Positions 33,324 through 41,897 of a stretch of 64,000 bases of DNA are shown one piece after another. Position 1 is the first letter of the stretch; each line of letters begins with the position of its first letter. Source of the stretch: an uncultured Verrucomicrobiota bacterium (lineage in GTDB: Bacteria > Verrucomicrobiota > Verrucomicrobiia > Limisphaerales > UBA9464); NCBI GenBank assembly GCA_903922605.1, contig CAIXUG010000083.1, forward strand, positions 1-64,000, in the 5' to 3' direction. The notes below the pieces were generated by a model. The model saw only the letters and a list, made by a program, of their open reading frames with translations. It was not told where the DNA came from and did no database searches. Both the position numbers and the translations under genes were made by a program.

Positions 33324-34181
33324 TTACTTGGGCAGGCCCCCGGTTGCGGGAGGCAGGGTCACCGTCGTGGGGGTCGCGACCGGAGCGGTCGTGGTCGGGG
33401 TTGCGGCCGGAGTGGCTTCGGTCGCCTTGCCGGGGATCTTCAGCTTCTGGCCAACCTTGATGTCATTTGATTTGAGACCGTTGGCGGCGCGGATCGCCTT
33501 CACGGTGGTGCCGTGCCGCTTCGCGATCTTGGTGAGGTTGTCACCGCCCTTGACCGTGTAGGTCGAGGTCTCGCCCATGGCGGCGGGCTCGCCGGCGGCG
33601 GCGACTTCGTTGCCGGGCTTATGAATAGCGGAAGCCGTGGCGGAGCCGCTGCCGCCTGGAATCTGGATGGTCTGGCCGACCTTCAGCTTGCCGAGATCCA
33701 CGTTCGGGTTGGCCTCCTTCAGGGCCTTCAGCGTGACGCCATGCTTGTGGGCGAGGTTGTAGGCGATGTCGCCCTTCTGGATCTTGTATTCCGAGGCGGA
33801 CGTGGACGCCGGCGTCGAATCAGGCGTCGTGGCCGGGACTGCGGTGATGGGCGCCGGCTCAAAATTGGTGCCGGTGGCCAGCGGCGGCAGGTTGGTGCCT
33901 CCGATGGGACCGCCGACGAGCCCGACGCCGTTGGTCGAAAGCCCGCCGATGATGGGCCCATTTGTGTCGCTCAGGATCGGGGACGCGTTGGTGAGGGCGT
34001 CGGACAGGCCCGTCGTGTCGGTGGCCTTGTTCTCCTCGCGCTTGCAGCCGAGGATCAGGAAACCGCCGAGGACGAAGACGTGCAGGCCAACGATCAGGGC
34101 CGCAATCTGGAGGGATGATTTGCTCTTGGCCTGCGTTTCCAGCAGCGAGCCTTGGGGTGCGAGTGGGTTCGGAGTGCTCAT
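33324..34181 (-). CDS. membrane-anchored double-LysM protein in the dcw operon
   Basis: A 285-residue protein. It has a cytoplasmic N-terminus (1-23), one membrane span (about 24-45, ending GC) and a Thr/Gly/Pro-rich linker. Two LysM domains follow (about 131-175, EYKIQKGDIAYNLAHKHGVT; about 207-250, TYTVKGGDNLTKIAKRHGTT) and then a Thr/Pro-rich tail with many APVATPTT-like units. LysM binds GlcNAc in peptidoglycan, so the protein probably tethers the membrane to the wall at division sites. It sits where murD normally lies, between mraY and ftsW. Confidence 0.82.
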   Translation of the reverse strand: MSTPNPLAPQGSLLETQAKSKSSLQIAALIVGLHVFVLGGFLILGCKREENKATDTTGLSDALTNASPILSDTNGPIIGGLSTNGVGLVGGPIGGTNLPPLATGTNFEPAPITAVPATTPDSTPASTSASEYKIQKGDIAYNLAHKHGVTLKALKEANPNVDLGKLKVGQTIQIPGGSGSATASAIHKPGNEVAAAGEPAAMGETSTYTVKGGDNLTKIAKRHGTTVKAIRAANGLKSNDIKVGQKLKIPGKATEATPAATPTTTAPVATPTTVTLPPATGGLPK

Positions 34182-34630
34182 GGTATTTCAGCGCCGCCTG
34201 GCGGCAGTATTCGAGGAATGGGTTGGTGAGGATTGACGCCGTGGTGGCTCCTCAAGCCACCACGACGCCAAAAATAAAGCTGCACAAACAGGGGCAGTCC
34301 CGCCGCTCCCACCACACGTGGAAGCCACAGCCCGACCACGACGCATCCGGCGCATGCCGGGCATCGTGGAATAACAGGCTGGAACAAAGGGGAATTCGCA
34401 CCGACCGCCGCCGCCGCCGCGTCCATTGCCAACATGACGGCCCGTATCGCCGCCAACGCGACGCATTAAACCGGGGTCGGACCGGGGTGCAAGGGGCGAA
34501 ACGAGCCCAGATGCGGAAGCGGGGACGACAAAGCGCGGAGCGGGGAGCGCGGAAAGGGGAGCTGAAAGCAGGGGAGCACTGCCGGCAGCGGGCTGGCCAA
34601 TTCGGAATTTGGAATTTGGAATTCGAAATT
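34182..34630. other. intergenic gap within the dcw operon
   Basis: This 449-bp gap is the only sizeable break in the operon. It contains a perfect 9-bp hairpin (GTGGTGGCT / AGCCACCAC, 34241-34263) 59 bp before the LysM start on the minus strand. Next to the mraY stop codon is a heptamer array (34597-34632) with TTTGGAA units. A 92-codon ORF (34178-34456, minus) overlaps the LysM start by ATGA but has unconvincing composition. A second promoter for the downstream half of the operon could be here. Confidence 0.5.
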
Positions 34631-34632
34631 TC
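34597..34632. repeat. tandem heptamer (TTTGGAA) repeat at the mraY 3' end
   Basis: Tandem TTTGGAA-like heptamers, flanked by GGCCAATTCGGAA and ATTCGAAATTTC, abut the mraY stop codon. The period of 7 bp matches the array inside mqnC, although the unit sequence differs. Confidence 0.65.
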
Positions 34633-35758
34633 ATCGGACCTTCAGCGTGCTCAGCGCGACCACCGCGCAGAGGATTGCGGCGATGTAAAACCGCGCCACA
34701 ATCTTGGACTCGGCCAGACCCTTTTTCCGGAAATGGTGATGCAGCGGCGACATCAGGAAGATGCGCCGGCCCTGCCCGTACTTCCGCTTGGTGATCTTGA
34801 ACCAGCCCACCTGCAGCATCACGCTCACGGCTTCCGCCACGAAGACGCCGCCGGCGATGAACAGCACAAACGGCTGATGTATGAGCACCGCCATGAGGCC
34901 GAGCAACCCGCCGATGGCCAGGGAGCCGGTGTCGCCCATGAACACCTCGGCGGGATGGCAGTTGAACCAGAGGAACCCGAGACACGCCCCGACAAGGGCG
35001 GCGCACACGACTGTGAGTTCCGACGCGCCGGTCACGTGCGGCACGAGCAGATACTTCGCAAACACCGCGTTGCCCGCGATGTAGGTCATCACGAGAAACA
35101 CCAGCGTGCAGATCAGCGTGCAGCCGATGGCAAGGCCGTCCATGCCGTCCGTGAGGTTCACGGCATTGCTGCTGCCTACAATTGTAAACACCGTCAGCAG
35201 CCCGCCGAGGATCGGCAGCCCCACGAGCAGCGGCGCCTTGAGGAAGGGCACCTGGATCTCGTTGATCAGGGCCGTGGTGGAGGGCAGCCGCCAGAGGTAC
35301 ACCGCGATGAAGGCGGCCAGGAGGAACTGCGTGCAGAGCTTCACGCGCGATTTTGCGCCCTCGGCGTCCTGCTTCGTCACCTTCAGCCAGTCGTCATAGA
35401 AACCGAGGCCCGCGAGCACGATGGTGGTCAGCGCGGTGAGGAGCACGAGCGGGTTCCACTGCGCCCAGAGCAGCACCGAGAGGTCCAGCGCCAGCACGAT
35501 CAGGATTCCGCCCATCGTGGGCGTGCCGCGCTTCGCGGTGTCGGCGGCGGCGGCCGAGGAGTCGGTCTGCCCCTCCTTCACATCCTTGGGCCGGTAATCC
35601 TGCCGGTACTTGAGGTCGCTCAGCCAGGCGATGAGCCTGGGTCCGAGCAGCATCGAGAGCAGCAGCGCCGTGACGGCCGCGCCGGCGCTGCGGAAGGTGA
35701 CGTAGCGGAACACCGACCACGGCGCAAACGGGAACAGTTCTGACAGGCGGTAAAGCAT
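34631..35758 (-). CDS. mraY: phospho-MurNAc-pentapeptide transferase MraY
   Basis: A polytopic membrane enzyme of 375 residues that makes lipid I from UDP-MurNAc-pentapeptide and undecaprenyl phosphate. It has about ten spans. Catalytic and substrate motifs include GTPTMGGILIV, GFYDDWLKVT (the DD pair), NLTDGMDGLAIG and FMGDTGSLAIGG, followed by the HHHF-like HHHFRKKGLAESKIV. It lies 3 bp after murF. Confidence 0.94.
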   Translation of the reverse strand: MLYRLSELFPFAPWSVFRYVTFRSAGAAVTALLLSMLLGPRLIAWLSDLKYRQDYRPKDVKEGQTDSSAAAADTAKRGTPTMGGILIVLALDLSVLLWAQWNPLVLLTALTTIVLAGLGFYDDWLKVTKQDAEGAKSRVKLCTQFLLAAFIAVYLWRLPSTTALINEIQVPFLKAPLLVGLPILGGLLTVFTIVGSSNAVNLTDGMDGLAIGCTLICTLVFLVMTYIAGNAVFAKYLLVPHVTGASELTVVCAALVGACLGFLWFNCHPAEVFMGDTGSLAIGGLLGLMAVLIHQPFVLFIAGGVFVAEAVSVMLQVGWFKITKRKYGQGRRIFLMSPLHHHFRKKGLAESKIVARFYIAAILCAVVALSTLKVR

Positions 35759-35761
35759 GGT

Positions 35762-37171
35762 TCAGGCGGCGAGCAGGTCCCTCCGCAACCCGGTCTGTTT
35801 GATGATCACATCCACCAGCCGCTCGAGCCGGCTGGAACGCGAGGCCTTCACCAGCACCGCGTCCCCGGCGCGCAGATAATGCAGCAGCGCGGGGGCCGCC
35901 AGCTCCACGCCCGGGAAGGCGCAGGCGCGGTCGGTGCCGGCGGATTCGGCGGTGAGCACCGACCAGCGGCCCACGGCAAACACGGCGTCGATCCCCAGGC
36001 GGGCGGCCGCTCGACCGACCTCCGCGTGCGCGGTCTCGGAGTGGCGGCCCAGTTCCGCCATATCGCCAAGCACCGCCACACGGCGGCCCGCACACGGGAG
36101 GTCGGAGAGCGTTTGCAGCGCCGCCAACATGGAGTCGGCATTCGCGTTGTAAGTGTCGTCCAGTATCCGGATGCCCGCGACCTCGCGGACATTGAGACGC
36201 TGTTTTGCAGGGACAGAAACCGCCAGGCCGTCGCGGGCGTCGCCAGGCGACATGCCCAGCTCACAGACGACCGCCAGTCCTAACAGCGCGTTGGGAACTG
36301 AATGACGGCCTGGCAAAGGGATCGTAAATTCGCCGCACCAATCGGGTCGGGGTGCGGTCACGGAAAAGGTCGTGGCTTCCCACGTCATCTGGCGGATTTC
36401 GGCGCGCCATTCGTTGGCGGGGCCGAAGCCGACCCGCACGACGCGGGCGCGGGTGCGGCCCGCGAGATGCTTCTGGAAGGAGCATTCGCCGTTCAGCACC
36501 AGCAGCCCGCCTTCCGCAGCGGTCGGCAGCTGCTGGGCCAGTGTGCCTTCCTCGGCGGCCACCCCGGCAAGGTCGCCGAAGAATTCCAGATGCTCGCGGC
36601 CAATGCTCGTGACGATGCCGATGCGCGGCGCGATCATCTCCACCAGCGGAGCCAGTTCGCCCGGATGATTGGTGCCTGCCTCGAGCACGGCGGCACCATG
36701 CGTCGGCTCCAGCCGCAGCAGCGTGGCGGGCACGCCGATGTCGTTGTTGAAGCTCGCCTCGCTCTTTAGGGTGGAGCACTTGCGGGCCAGCAGGCTGGCA
36801 AGAATCTCCTTCGTGGTGGTTTTGCCGTTGGAGCCGCCGACGCAGATCACCGGCAGGTCGAACTGCCGCCGATACGCCGCGGCGATCCGGCCATAGGCGG
36901 ACCGGGTCTCCTCCACGATGATGGCCGGCGTCTGTGGCGGCATTTTCGCCAGCTGGCTGCGCGCGATGACCACTGCCACCGCCCCTTTGGAGCGGACTTC
37001 CGCCAGAAAGTCGTGGCCGTCGAACCGTTCACCGGCCACGGCCACAAACAGGTCACCGGACCGCACGTCTCGGGAGTCCGTGACCACGCGCAACACCGTG
37101 ATGGCGGGAGAAATCAGGAGAGATTCCCCGCCCGTGGCGGTAACAAAGAAGCTGAGGGGGCGCGGGTCCAT
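35762..37171 (-). CDS. murF: UDP-MurNAc-tripeptide--D-Ala-D-Ala ligase MurF
   Basis: An ATP-dependent Mur ligase of 469 residues. The N-terminal domain begins with TDSRDVRSGDLFVAVAGERF. The P-loop is intact (GGSNGKTTT, 112-120), and the central domain includes EASFNNDIGVPATLLRLE, AVLEAGTNHPGELAPL and GREHLEFF. The C-terminal domain has LDDTYNANADSMLAAL and VAVLGDMAELG. The intact P-loop contrasts with the MurE-like protein of the same operon. It lies 1 bp from the SIMPL gene. Confidence 0.93.
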   Translation of the reverse strand: MDPRPLSFFVTATGGESLLISPAITVLRVVTDSRDVRSGDLFVAVAGERFDGHDFLAEVRSKGAVAVVIARSQLAKMPPQTPAIIVEETRSAYGRIAAAYRRQFDLPVICVGGSNGKTTTKEILASLLARKCSTLKSEASFNNDIGVPATLLRLEPTHGAAVLEAGTNHPGELAPLVEMIAPRIGIVTSIGREHLEFFGDLAGVAAEEGTLAQQLPTAAEGGLLVLNGECSFQKHLAGRTRARVVRVGFGPANEWRAEIRQMTWEATTFSVTAPRPDWCGEFTIPLPGRHSVPNALLGLAVVCELGMSPGDARDGLAVSVPAKQRLNVREVAGIRILDDTYNANADSMLAALQTLSDLPCAGRRVAVLGDMAELGRHSETAHAEVGRAAARLGIDAVFAVGRWSVLTAESAGTDRACAFPGVELAAPALLHYLRAGDAVLVKASRSSRLERLVDVIIKQTGLRRDLLAA

Positions 37172-37172
37172 G

Positions 37173-37940
37173 TTACCTCATCGTGAACGCCGCGTTGACC
37201 ACTGCGGTGATGGTCTTCTCGCGGCTCGTGGTGTCGTTGCGGCCTTCCCAGCTCGTCTCGCTGGAATAAAGCGGCGTAATCTGGAAAACACCCATCTTGG
37301 CCGAGCGCAGCCCGCCGATGCTGCGTCCACCCTGGACCGAAATCTGGTCGGCCCGCGCGCGGGCGTCCTTCGTCGCCTCGGCGAGCATTTCGACCTTGGC
37401 ATCGCCGGCCTTGGTGTAAACGAATTCCGGCGCGGCGGGCGCAAGCTGCACGCCCTGCTCGACCAGCGTGGCGGAGTCGCGGTCCAGCTGCATCAGGCGG
37501 TCCACGTCGGCCGAGCGGATCTCGACCTTCTGCTCCAGCTTGTAGCCGACGATGTGCGTGCTGGAGGTTTCCCCGCCGTTGTTCTTGAGGGTCTGGAGTC
37601 CTTCCATCTCGTTGATCACGATCGGGGTGAACGTGTGGTTGGTGATGCCGCCGGCGGCGAAGAAGGCGGCCACTTTCGAGCGGTCCTCCTTCAGCCGCTG
37701 CTGCGCCTCGAGCAGCGTGCCTGCGGTCACGTTGAACGTGGCCCGCCACACGATGAAATCCGCCATGACATTGCGGCGCGCGGAGCCGGTGACCGCGATG
37801 GAGTCGGAGTCCGCAATCTTGAGCCATGTGCGTGTGAAGAGCATCGCCGAAAGCACGAGGCCGGCGGCCAGAAACAGCCCGGCCAGCACCCCGAAGAGCT
37901 GGGGCCGGTAGGTGGCGTTCATGGGCTGGGCGGCGTTCAC
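37173..37940 (-). CDS. SIMPL-domain (DUF541) membrane-anchored protein
   Basis: A 255-residue protein. It has a short cytoplasmic start, one span (about 13-33, GVLAGLFLAAGLVLSAMLF) and a DUF541/SIMPL domain (about 45-250). Characteristic stretches are SIAVTGSARRNVMADFIVWR, the TLKNNGGETSSTHIVGYKLEQK core and the ATKDARARADQISVQGG helix. SIMPL proteins are secreted or periplasmic and are linked to stress, with no defined biochemical activity. It is placed unusually between the MurE-like gene and murF, 1 bp from murF. Confidence 0.82.
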   Translation of the reverse strand: MNAAQPMNATYRPQLFGVLAGLFLAAGLVLSAMLFTRTWLKIADSDSIAVTGSARRNVMADFIVWRATFNVTAGTLLEAQQRLKEDRSKVAAFFAAGGITNHTFTPIVINEMEGLQTLKNNGGETSSTHIVGYKLEQKVEIRSADVDRLMQLDRDSATLVEQGVQLAPAAPEFVYTKAGDAKVEMLAEATKDARARADQISVQGGRSIGGLRSAKMGVFQITPLYSSETSWEGRNDTTSREKTITAVVNAAFTMR

Positions 37941-37947
37941 AGGCGGT

Positions 37948-38037
37948 TCAGAGCATGGCCAGCAGGCAGAGCGCGCACAGCAGCACCTTGGCGGTGAATT
38001 CCCAGTTCCAATGGTGCGGGATCGGGTTGGTGCTCAT
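37948..38037 (-). CDS. 29-codon hydrophobic ORF in the dcw operon
   Basis: The ORF encodes MSTNPIPHHWNWEF, then a hydrophobic stretch TAKVLLCALCLLAML, a plausible one-span micropeptide. The stop is 7 bp before the SIMPL ATG, and the start is 49 bp after the MurE-like stop codon. No Shine-Dalgarno is obvious, but few genes in this operon have one. It is supported by its position and by amphipathic-then-hydrophobic design only. Confidence 0.4.
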   Translation of the reverse strand: MSTNPIPHHWNWEFTAKVLLCALCLLAML

Positions 38038-38086
38038 GGTTTGTGGTCCGGTTTGAAGTTGGGCGCTGGCAGCCCGAGGATTTCCG

Positions 38087-39406
38087 TTACAACTCAGTTC
38101 CTCCGTCTCCATGGCCTCGGGCTGCCAGCGCTAAAATTGCGGTCGCATGGTCGTCACAGGGCAGGACGGCACCGCCGACCTCCTGGACGCGCCGGTGCGC
38201 CTTGCCCGCGATCACCACCACGTCGTCCGGTCCGGCGATCCGGATGGCGGCGTGCACGGCGCGCTCGCGGTTCGGTTCAAAGATGAACCGGGCAGCGGGG
38301 GCGGAACTCATCATCTGGGCGGACAGCGCCATGACTGACTCGTGACGTGGGTTGTCGGCGGTCACAAAAATGCGGTCGGCCGCCGAGGCGACCCGCCCCA
38401 GCTCGATCCGGGTGGTGGCGTCAAACTCGGCGGGAGCGCCGGTGACGAGCAGCAGGCGGCCCGGGCCGCGCACCAGTTCGCGCGCTTCGGCCAGCGCCGT
38501 CGCCAGCTCCGCCGGCGTATGTGCCGCGTCAAGAAAGACACCGAACGGCTGTCCCGCGTGAACGGGTTCCAGAAAGCCGGAGGTGGTCCGCAGAGTCTTC
38601 AGCGAGGCCAGCAACGGTTTGCGCGCCGCCCCGGCGGCCAGCGCCGCCTCAAACGCCTCGCGCAACGCGAGGGCGTTGCCCCGGCCGGCCAGCGGTGCCA
38701 GCAAAAATCCATCGGGCAGCGGCAGGCGCAGGCCGCGCCAAGTCAGCACGGTGTCCGGAGCCAGCGGACGGGCTTCGGTCAGGGCGACCGCCCCGGCAAA
38801 CTTGGTGCCGGCCAGATTCGTGCTGGTATTGCCGGTGAGTTCGATGACGGCAGAATTGCCACCGGCGCGCTCGTGCTGGGCAAGGAAAGAGTGGAGTTCC
38901 AGCGCGTCCATCTTGGACACGGGCCGGGGCAGGCGGCGGTCGCCGGCCTCGCAGCCGAGTTCCCCCAGCAGTGCGACGTCACGTCCCGTGGCACGCAGCA
39001 GCCGGGCGAGCAGGTTCGCGACATTCGAGGAATGACGGCGGGTTCCCGGGGCCGCGCTGTCGGGCGCTTGGACGATGAACAGTTCAAGCCGCTGCGCGGC
39101 GTTGCCAAAGAGAGCCGAAGCCGCCTCGGCGTAGGCCGCGTGGGCGTCCGCAACTTCCAGGCGCGGCAGGTTCGGCGGCAGCATCGTGTCCGGCTCGCAG
39201 ATGATGGCCGCAGCCCCGCGCTCGGCGGCGGCAAACACCTGATACGGGTTGGCCCCACGCGATTCCGGCAGCAGGCAGAAGACGAAGCCGGGCTCGACGG
39301 TGCGCGCATCGTGCGTGACGCCGTGCACCAGCCGCTCGCCCACGCCCCGTGCGGCGAGGCGGGCGTTGCTCAATTTGCGGGCGAAACTGGAGAGGGGCAG
39401 TTGCAT
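38087..39406 (-). CDS. MurE-like protein lacking the ATP-binding loop
   Basis: A 439-residue homologue of UDP-MurNAc-tripeptide synthetase, shorter than the usual 480-500. The N-terminal domain fits MurE (HGVTHDARTVEPGFVFCLLP), and the C-terminal domain keeps FLDAAHTPAELATAL, TADNPRHES (the MurE DNPR motif, 350-354 region) and VIAGKAHRRVQEVGG. However, the central P-loop expected near residue 115-125 (GTNGKTTT) is replaced by QAPDSAAPGTRRHSSN. The metal-binding EVSSH helix reads ELTGNTST, and the DHLDYH segment is missing. No other frame restores these. It is probably a non-catalytic paralogue. It lies 1 bp from ftsI and starts at ATG 39406. Confidence 0.8.
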   Translation of the reverse strand: MQLPLSSFARKLSNARLAARGVGERLVHGVTHDARTVEPGFVFCLLPESRGANPYQVFAAAERGAAAIICEPDTMLPPNLPRLEVADAHAAYAEAASALFGNAAQRLELFIVQAPDSAAPGTRRHSSNVANLLARLLRATGRDVALLGELGCEAGDRRLPRPVSKMDALELHSFLAQHERAGGNSAVIELTGNTSTNLAGTKFAGAVALTEARPLAPDTVLTWRGLRLPLPDGFLLAPLAGRGNALALREAFEAALAAGAARKPLLASLKTLRTTSGFLEPVHAGQPFGVFLDAAHTPAELATALAEARELVRGPGRLLLVTGAPAEFDATTRIELGRVASAADRIFVTADNPRHESVMALSAQMMSSAPAARFIFEPNRERAVHAAIRIAGPDDVVVIAGKAHRRVQEVGGAVLPCDDHATAILALAARGHGDGGTEL

Positions 39407-39407
39407 T

Positions 39408-41486
39408 TCAGGGACGGGCGGCGAGGTGAGTAGCGCCACCGGCTGGCAGGGCCAGGGCGGTGGCGTCGTTGGTGCGGGGCGTTGGAGGCAGAGCGAGATA
39501 GCTGCCGACTTCCTGGCCGATCTTGGCGAAAAGCGGGGCGCAGGCCTTGCCGCCATAGCCGGCCTTGCCTTTCAGGATCGGATCATCGGCGGCCAGCATG
39601 ATGCAGACCTCGGGGTTTTCCGCCGGGAAGAAGCCGACGAACGAGGCGTAGTAATGGTCGGCCGCATACACTTTCCGGACCGGATCCCATTTCTTGGCCG
39701 TGCCGGTTTTGCCGGCCACGTCGAAGTCCGCCAGCGCCGCCAGCTTGCCGGTGCCGACCAGCACCACCCGGCGCATGGCCCGGATCATCTGGTGGGCGGT
39801 TTCCGGCCGGATGACCTGCCGCACCGCGTGGGGTTCAAACTGGCGTACGGTTTTACCGTCCGCAGTCGTGAGCCGGCGGACCAGGTGCGGCTCCATCAGC
39901 ATTCCCTCGTTCGCGATGGCGGCGGCGGCCATCGCCGTCTGCAGTGGGGTCGCATAAAGGCCGTACCCGAAGGGCAAACTGCTGGAGGTGAGCCCGTCCC
40001 AGCGGGGGATGCCGCCACCGTGTTCACCGCCACACTCGATGCCGGTGCGGGCGAGGAAGCCGAAATTGCGGATGTAGGGCAGAAGCGAATTGGTGCCGAC
40101 CTGCAGACCGAGCTTCACGGCCCCCACGTTGCTGGAGTGGGCAAAGGCATCTTCCACCGTCGTGAGGCCGATGTTTTCACCCTGATCGTCGCGGATGATG
40201 CGGCGGGTGCCGGGCACGTTCCAGTGGCCACCTTCGCAGTTGATCGGCTGCTCCAGACTGACCAGCCCCAGATCCAGCGCCGCAGAATAGGTGACCATCT
40301 TGAAGGTCGAGCCGGGTTCGGAAGGCTGCATGATCGCGCGGTTCTGCAGCACCTCGAGCGAGGAGACATGGCGGGTGTTCGGGTTCCACGTCGGCCGGTT
40401 GGCCAGGGCGAGGATTTCACCCGTGCGAGGCCGCAGGACAATGGCGCTGATGCTCTTCGGGTTGAGCGTGCGCATGGCGTCGTCCAGCACGTCCTCGACG
40501 ATCGCCTGGATGTTCGCATCCAGGGTCAGCACGACGTTGAGACCGTCCGTGGGCGGGATTTCCTGCTGTCGCAGCGGCACCAGCTCACGGCCGCCGGCAC
40601 GGCGCGTTTCGATCATGCCATGCGAACCCTGCAGCTCGCGGTCGAACCGCTGCTCAATGCCGGAGGCTCCCAGCAGTTTGACCGGCAGGCGCACGCCGGG
40701 AGCGGGAACTTCGCTGCTGTTGGTGGCGTAACCGAGGACGTGGGCGGCCCGGTGGTCGAGGGTGTAGCGCCGCAGCTCCACGATCTCGGGATACAGGCCG
40801 GCGACGCGGCATTCGTTCGCATTGCTGCGCACGAGCGCGATCTCCGTGTTCAGCGCCTTGAACTGTGCCTTGGTCTGGCGCGACAGGCGCAGGCGCTCGG
40901 GCAGGTTCCACCAGGGCAGCGCCTTCTTGGCCGCGTCTCTGGCCGTGATCAGATTGCTCTTGGTCGTGGCCAGCTCGATTTCACGCTGATAACGGTTGGT
41001 CGTGAAGAAGGCCTCCAGCGCCATCCACCGCTCCATCGGCAGATTGGTGAAGACGCCGTTGTTGTGCCGCATGCGCTCGCGCTGGGCGAGCTGCAGCGAG
41101 ACGATGCTGTGGTTGGTCACCCGGTTGGTGACCGCCTGAAGATAGAGCGAGGGCTGCAGCCGGGTGAGCACCTCGGACTCGGGCAGGCCCACATAGGGTG
41201 CGACGATCCGGGCCACCTCCGGCGAGAACTGGCCCACCTTCAGGGGGTCGGCCCGGACCGTGACCGCAAACTCCGAGAGCAGGAGCGGAACCCCGTTGGC
41301 ATCCAGCACCGAACCGCGCCGCGCCGGGCGCATCACCCGGCGCAACGTGGCGTCGGCCGAATGCTCCGAAGGATGCGCGGGCTGGATCGCCTGCACAAAC
41401 ACGAGCCGACCGGCGAGCACGGCAAAGCCCACACAGTACAGGGCAACAATGCCCCATAGGCGTCGGGTCTGGCTGGTCGGGTTCAT
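39408..41486 (-). CDS. ftsI: septal transpeptidase FtsI (PBP3, class B)
   Basis: A class B penicillin-binding protein of 692 residues that cross-links septal peptidoglycan. It has one N-terminal span (about 11-31), a pedestal domain (about 50-290, with RRGSVLDANGVPL) and a transpeptidase domain. The active-site motifs are STFK (393-396), SSN (451-453) and KTGT (593-596). No PASTA domain is present. The pedestal is longer than in E. coli FtsI because of an extra helical insertion at about 150-220. It lies between ftsL and the MurE-like gene. Confidence 0.93.
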   Translation of the reverse strand: MNPTSQTRRLWGIVALYCVGFAVLAGRLVFVQAIQPAHPSEHSADATLRRVMRPARRGSVLDANGVPLLLSEFAVTVRADPLKVGQFSPEVARIVAPYVGLPESEVLTRLQPSLYLQAVTNRVTNHSIVSLQLAQRERMRHNNGVFTNLPMERWMALEAFFTTNRYQREIELATTKSNLITARDAAKKALPWWNLPERLRLSRQTKAQFKALNTEIALVRSNANECRVAGLYPEIVELRRYTLDHRAAHVLGYATNSSEVPAPGVRLPVKLLGASGIEQRFDRELQGSHGMIETRRAGGRELVPLRQQEIPPTDGLNVVLTLDANIQAIVEDVLDDAMRTLNPKSISAIVLRPRTGEILALANRPTWNPNTRHVSSLEVLQNRAIMQPSEPGSTFKMVTYSAALDLGLVSLEQPINCEGGHWNVPGTRRIIRDDQGENIGLTTVEDAFAHSSNVGAVKLGLQVGTNSLLPYIRNFGFLARTGIECGGEHGGGIPRWDGLTSSSLPFGYGLYATPLQTAMAAAAIANEGMLMEPHLVRRLTTADGKTVRQFEPHAVRQVIRPETAHQMIRAMRRVVLVGTGKLAALADFDVAGKTGTAKKWDPVRKVYAADHYYASFVGFFPAENPEVCIMLAADDPILKGKAGYGGKACAPLFAKIGQEVGSYLALPPTPRTNDATALALPAGGATHLAARP

Positions 41487-41487
41487 G

Positions 41488-41895
41488 TCAACGGGTGGCC
41501 GTGGCCAGGGTCGGCCCGGTACGGACCGGAGTGCGCCGCTCGTTTTCCACCGGCACGGGAGCCGGCAGCGGCAAGGGGCCGGAGGCCGGCAGGGTGACGA
41601 AAAGACGCTGGGATGGGCTGACGTTCACCAGGCCCAGATCCAGTTCCTGCATGCGCTGGCGGAGCTGCGCGGGTGACGAGAGCTGCGCCTGCAGCACACG
41701 CTGCTGCTGGACGGCGGTCGCCAGTTCCTGCGCGCGGTGCTCCAGCACCACGACCTGCTCGCCCAGGCGCTGATGCGCCTTGCGTTGCAGCACATAGCCC
41801 AGGGTCATGCCCGCCACCGCGCAGACCGCGAAGAGCACGAACCCGAAGGTCTGCCAGCGGAGCGCCCGGACATCGCGTTTTTGGTTCTTGGCCAT
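41488..41895 (-). CDS. ftsL: FtsL-like division protein
   Basis: A 135-residue bitopic protein. A basic tail (MAKNQKRDVRALRWQ) is followed by one span (about 16-37), a coiled coil (about 38-85, LGEQVVVLEHRAQELATAVQ) and a Pro-rich C-terminus. Sequence conservation is low, as usual for FtsL, but size, topology and position between rsmH and ftsI are diagnostic. The frame is open upstream to 42282, overlapping rsmH, so ATG 41895 is used. Confidence 0.82.
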   Translation of the reverse strand: MAKNQKRDVRALRWQTFGFVLFAVCAVAGMTLGYVLQRKAHQRLGEQVVVLEHRAQELATAVQQQRVLQAQLSSPAQLRQRMQELDLGLVNVSPSQRLFVTLPASGPLPLPAPVPVENERRTPVRTGPTLATATR

Positions 41896-41897
41896 GG

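Noticed and set aside
34178-34456. 92-codon ORF overlapping the LysM start by ATGA
   Set aside because: The overlap is suggestive, but the sequence has no known domain or signal and includes a repeat-like GCC/GGC run; not enough to call a gene.
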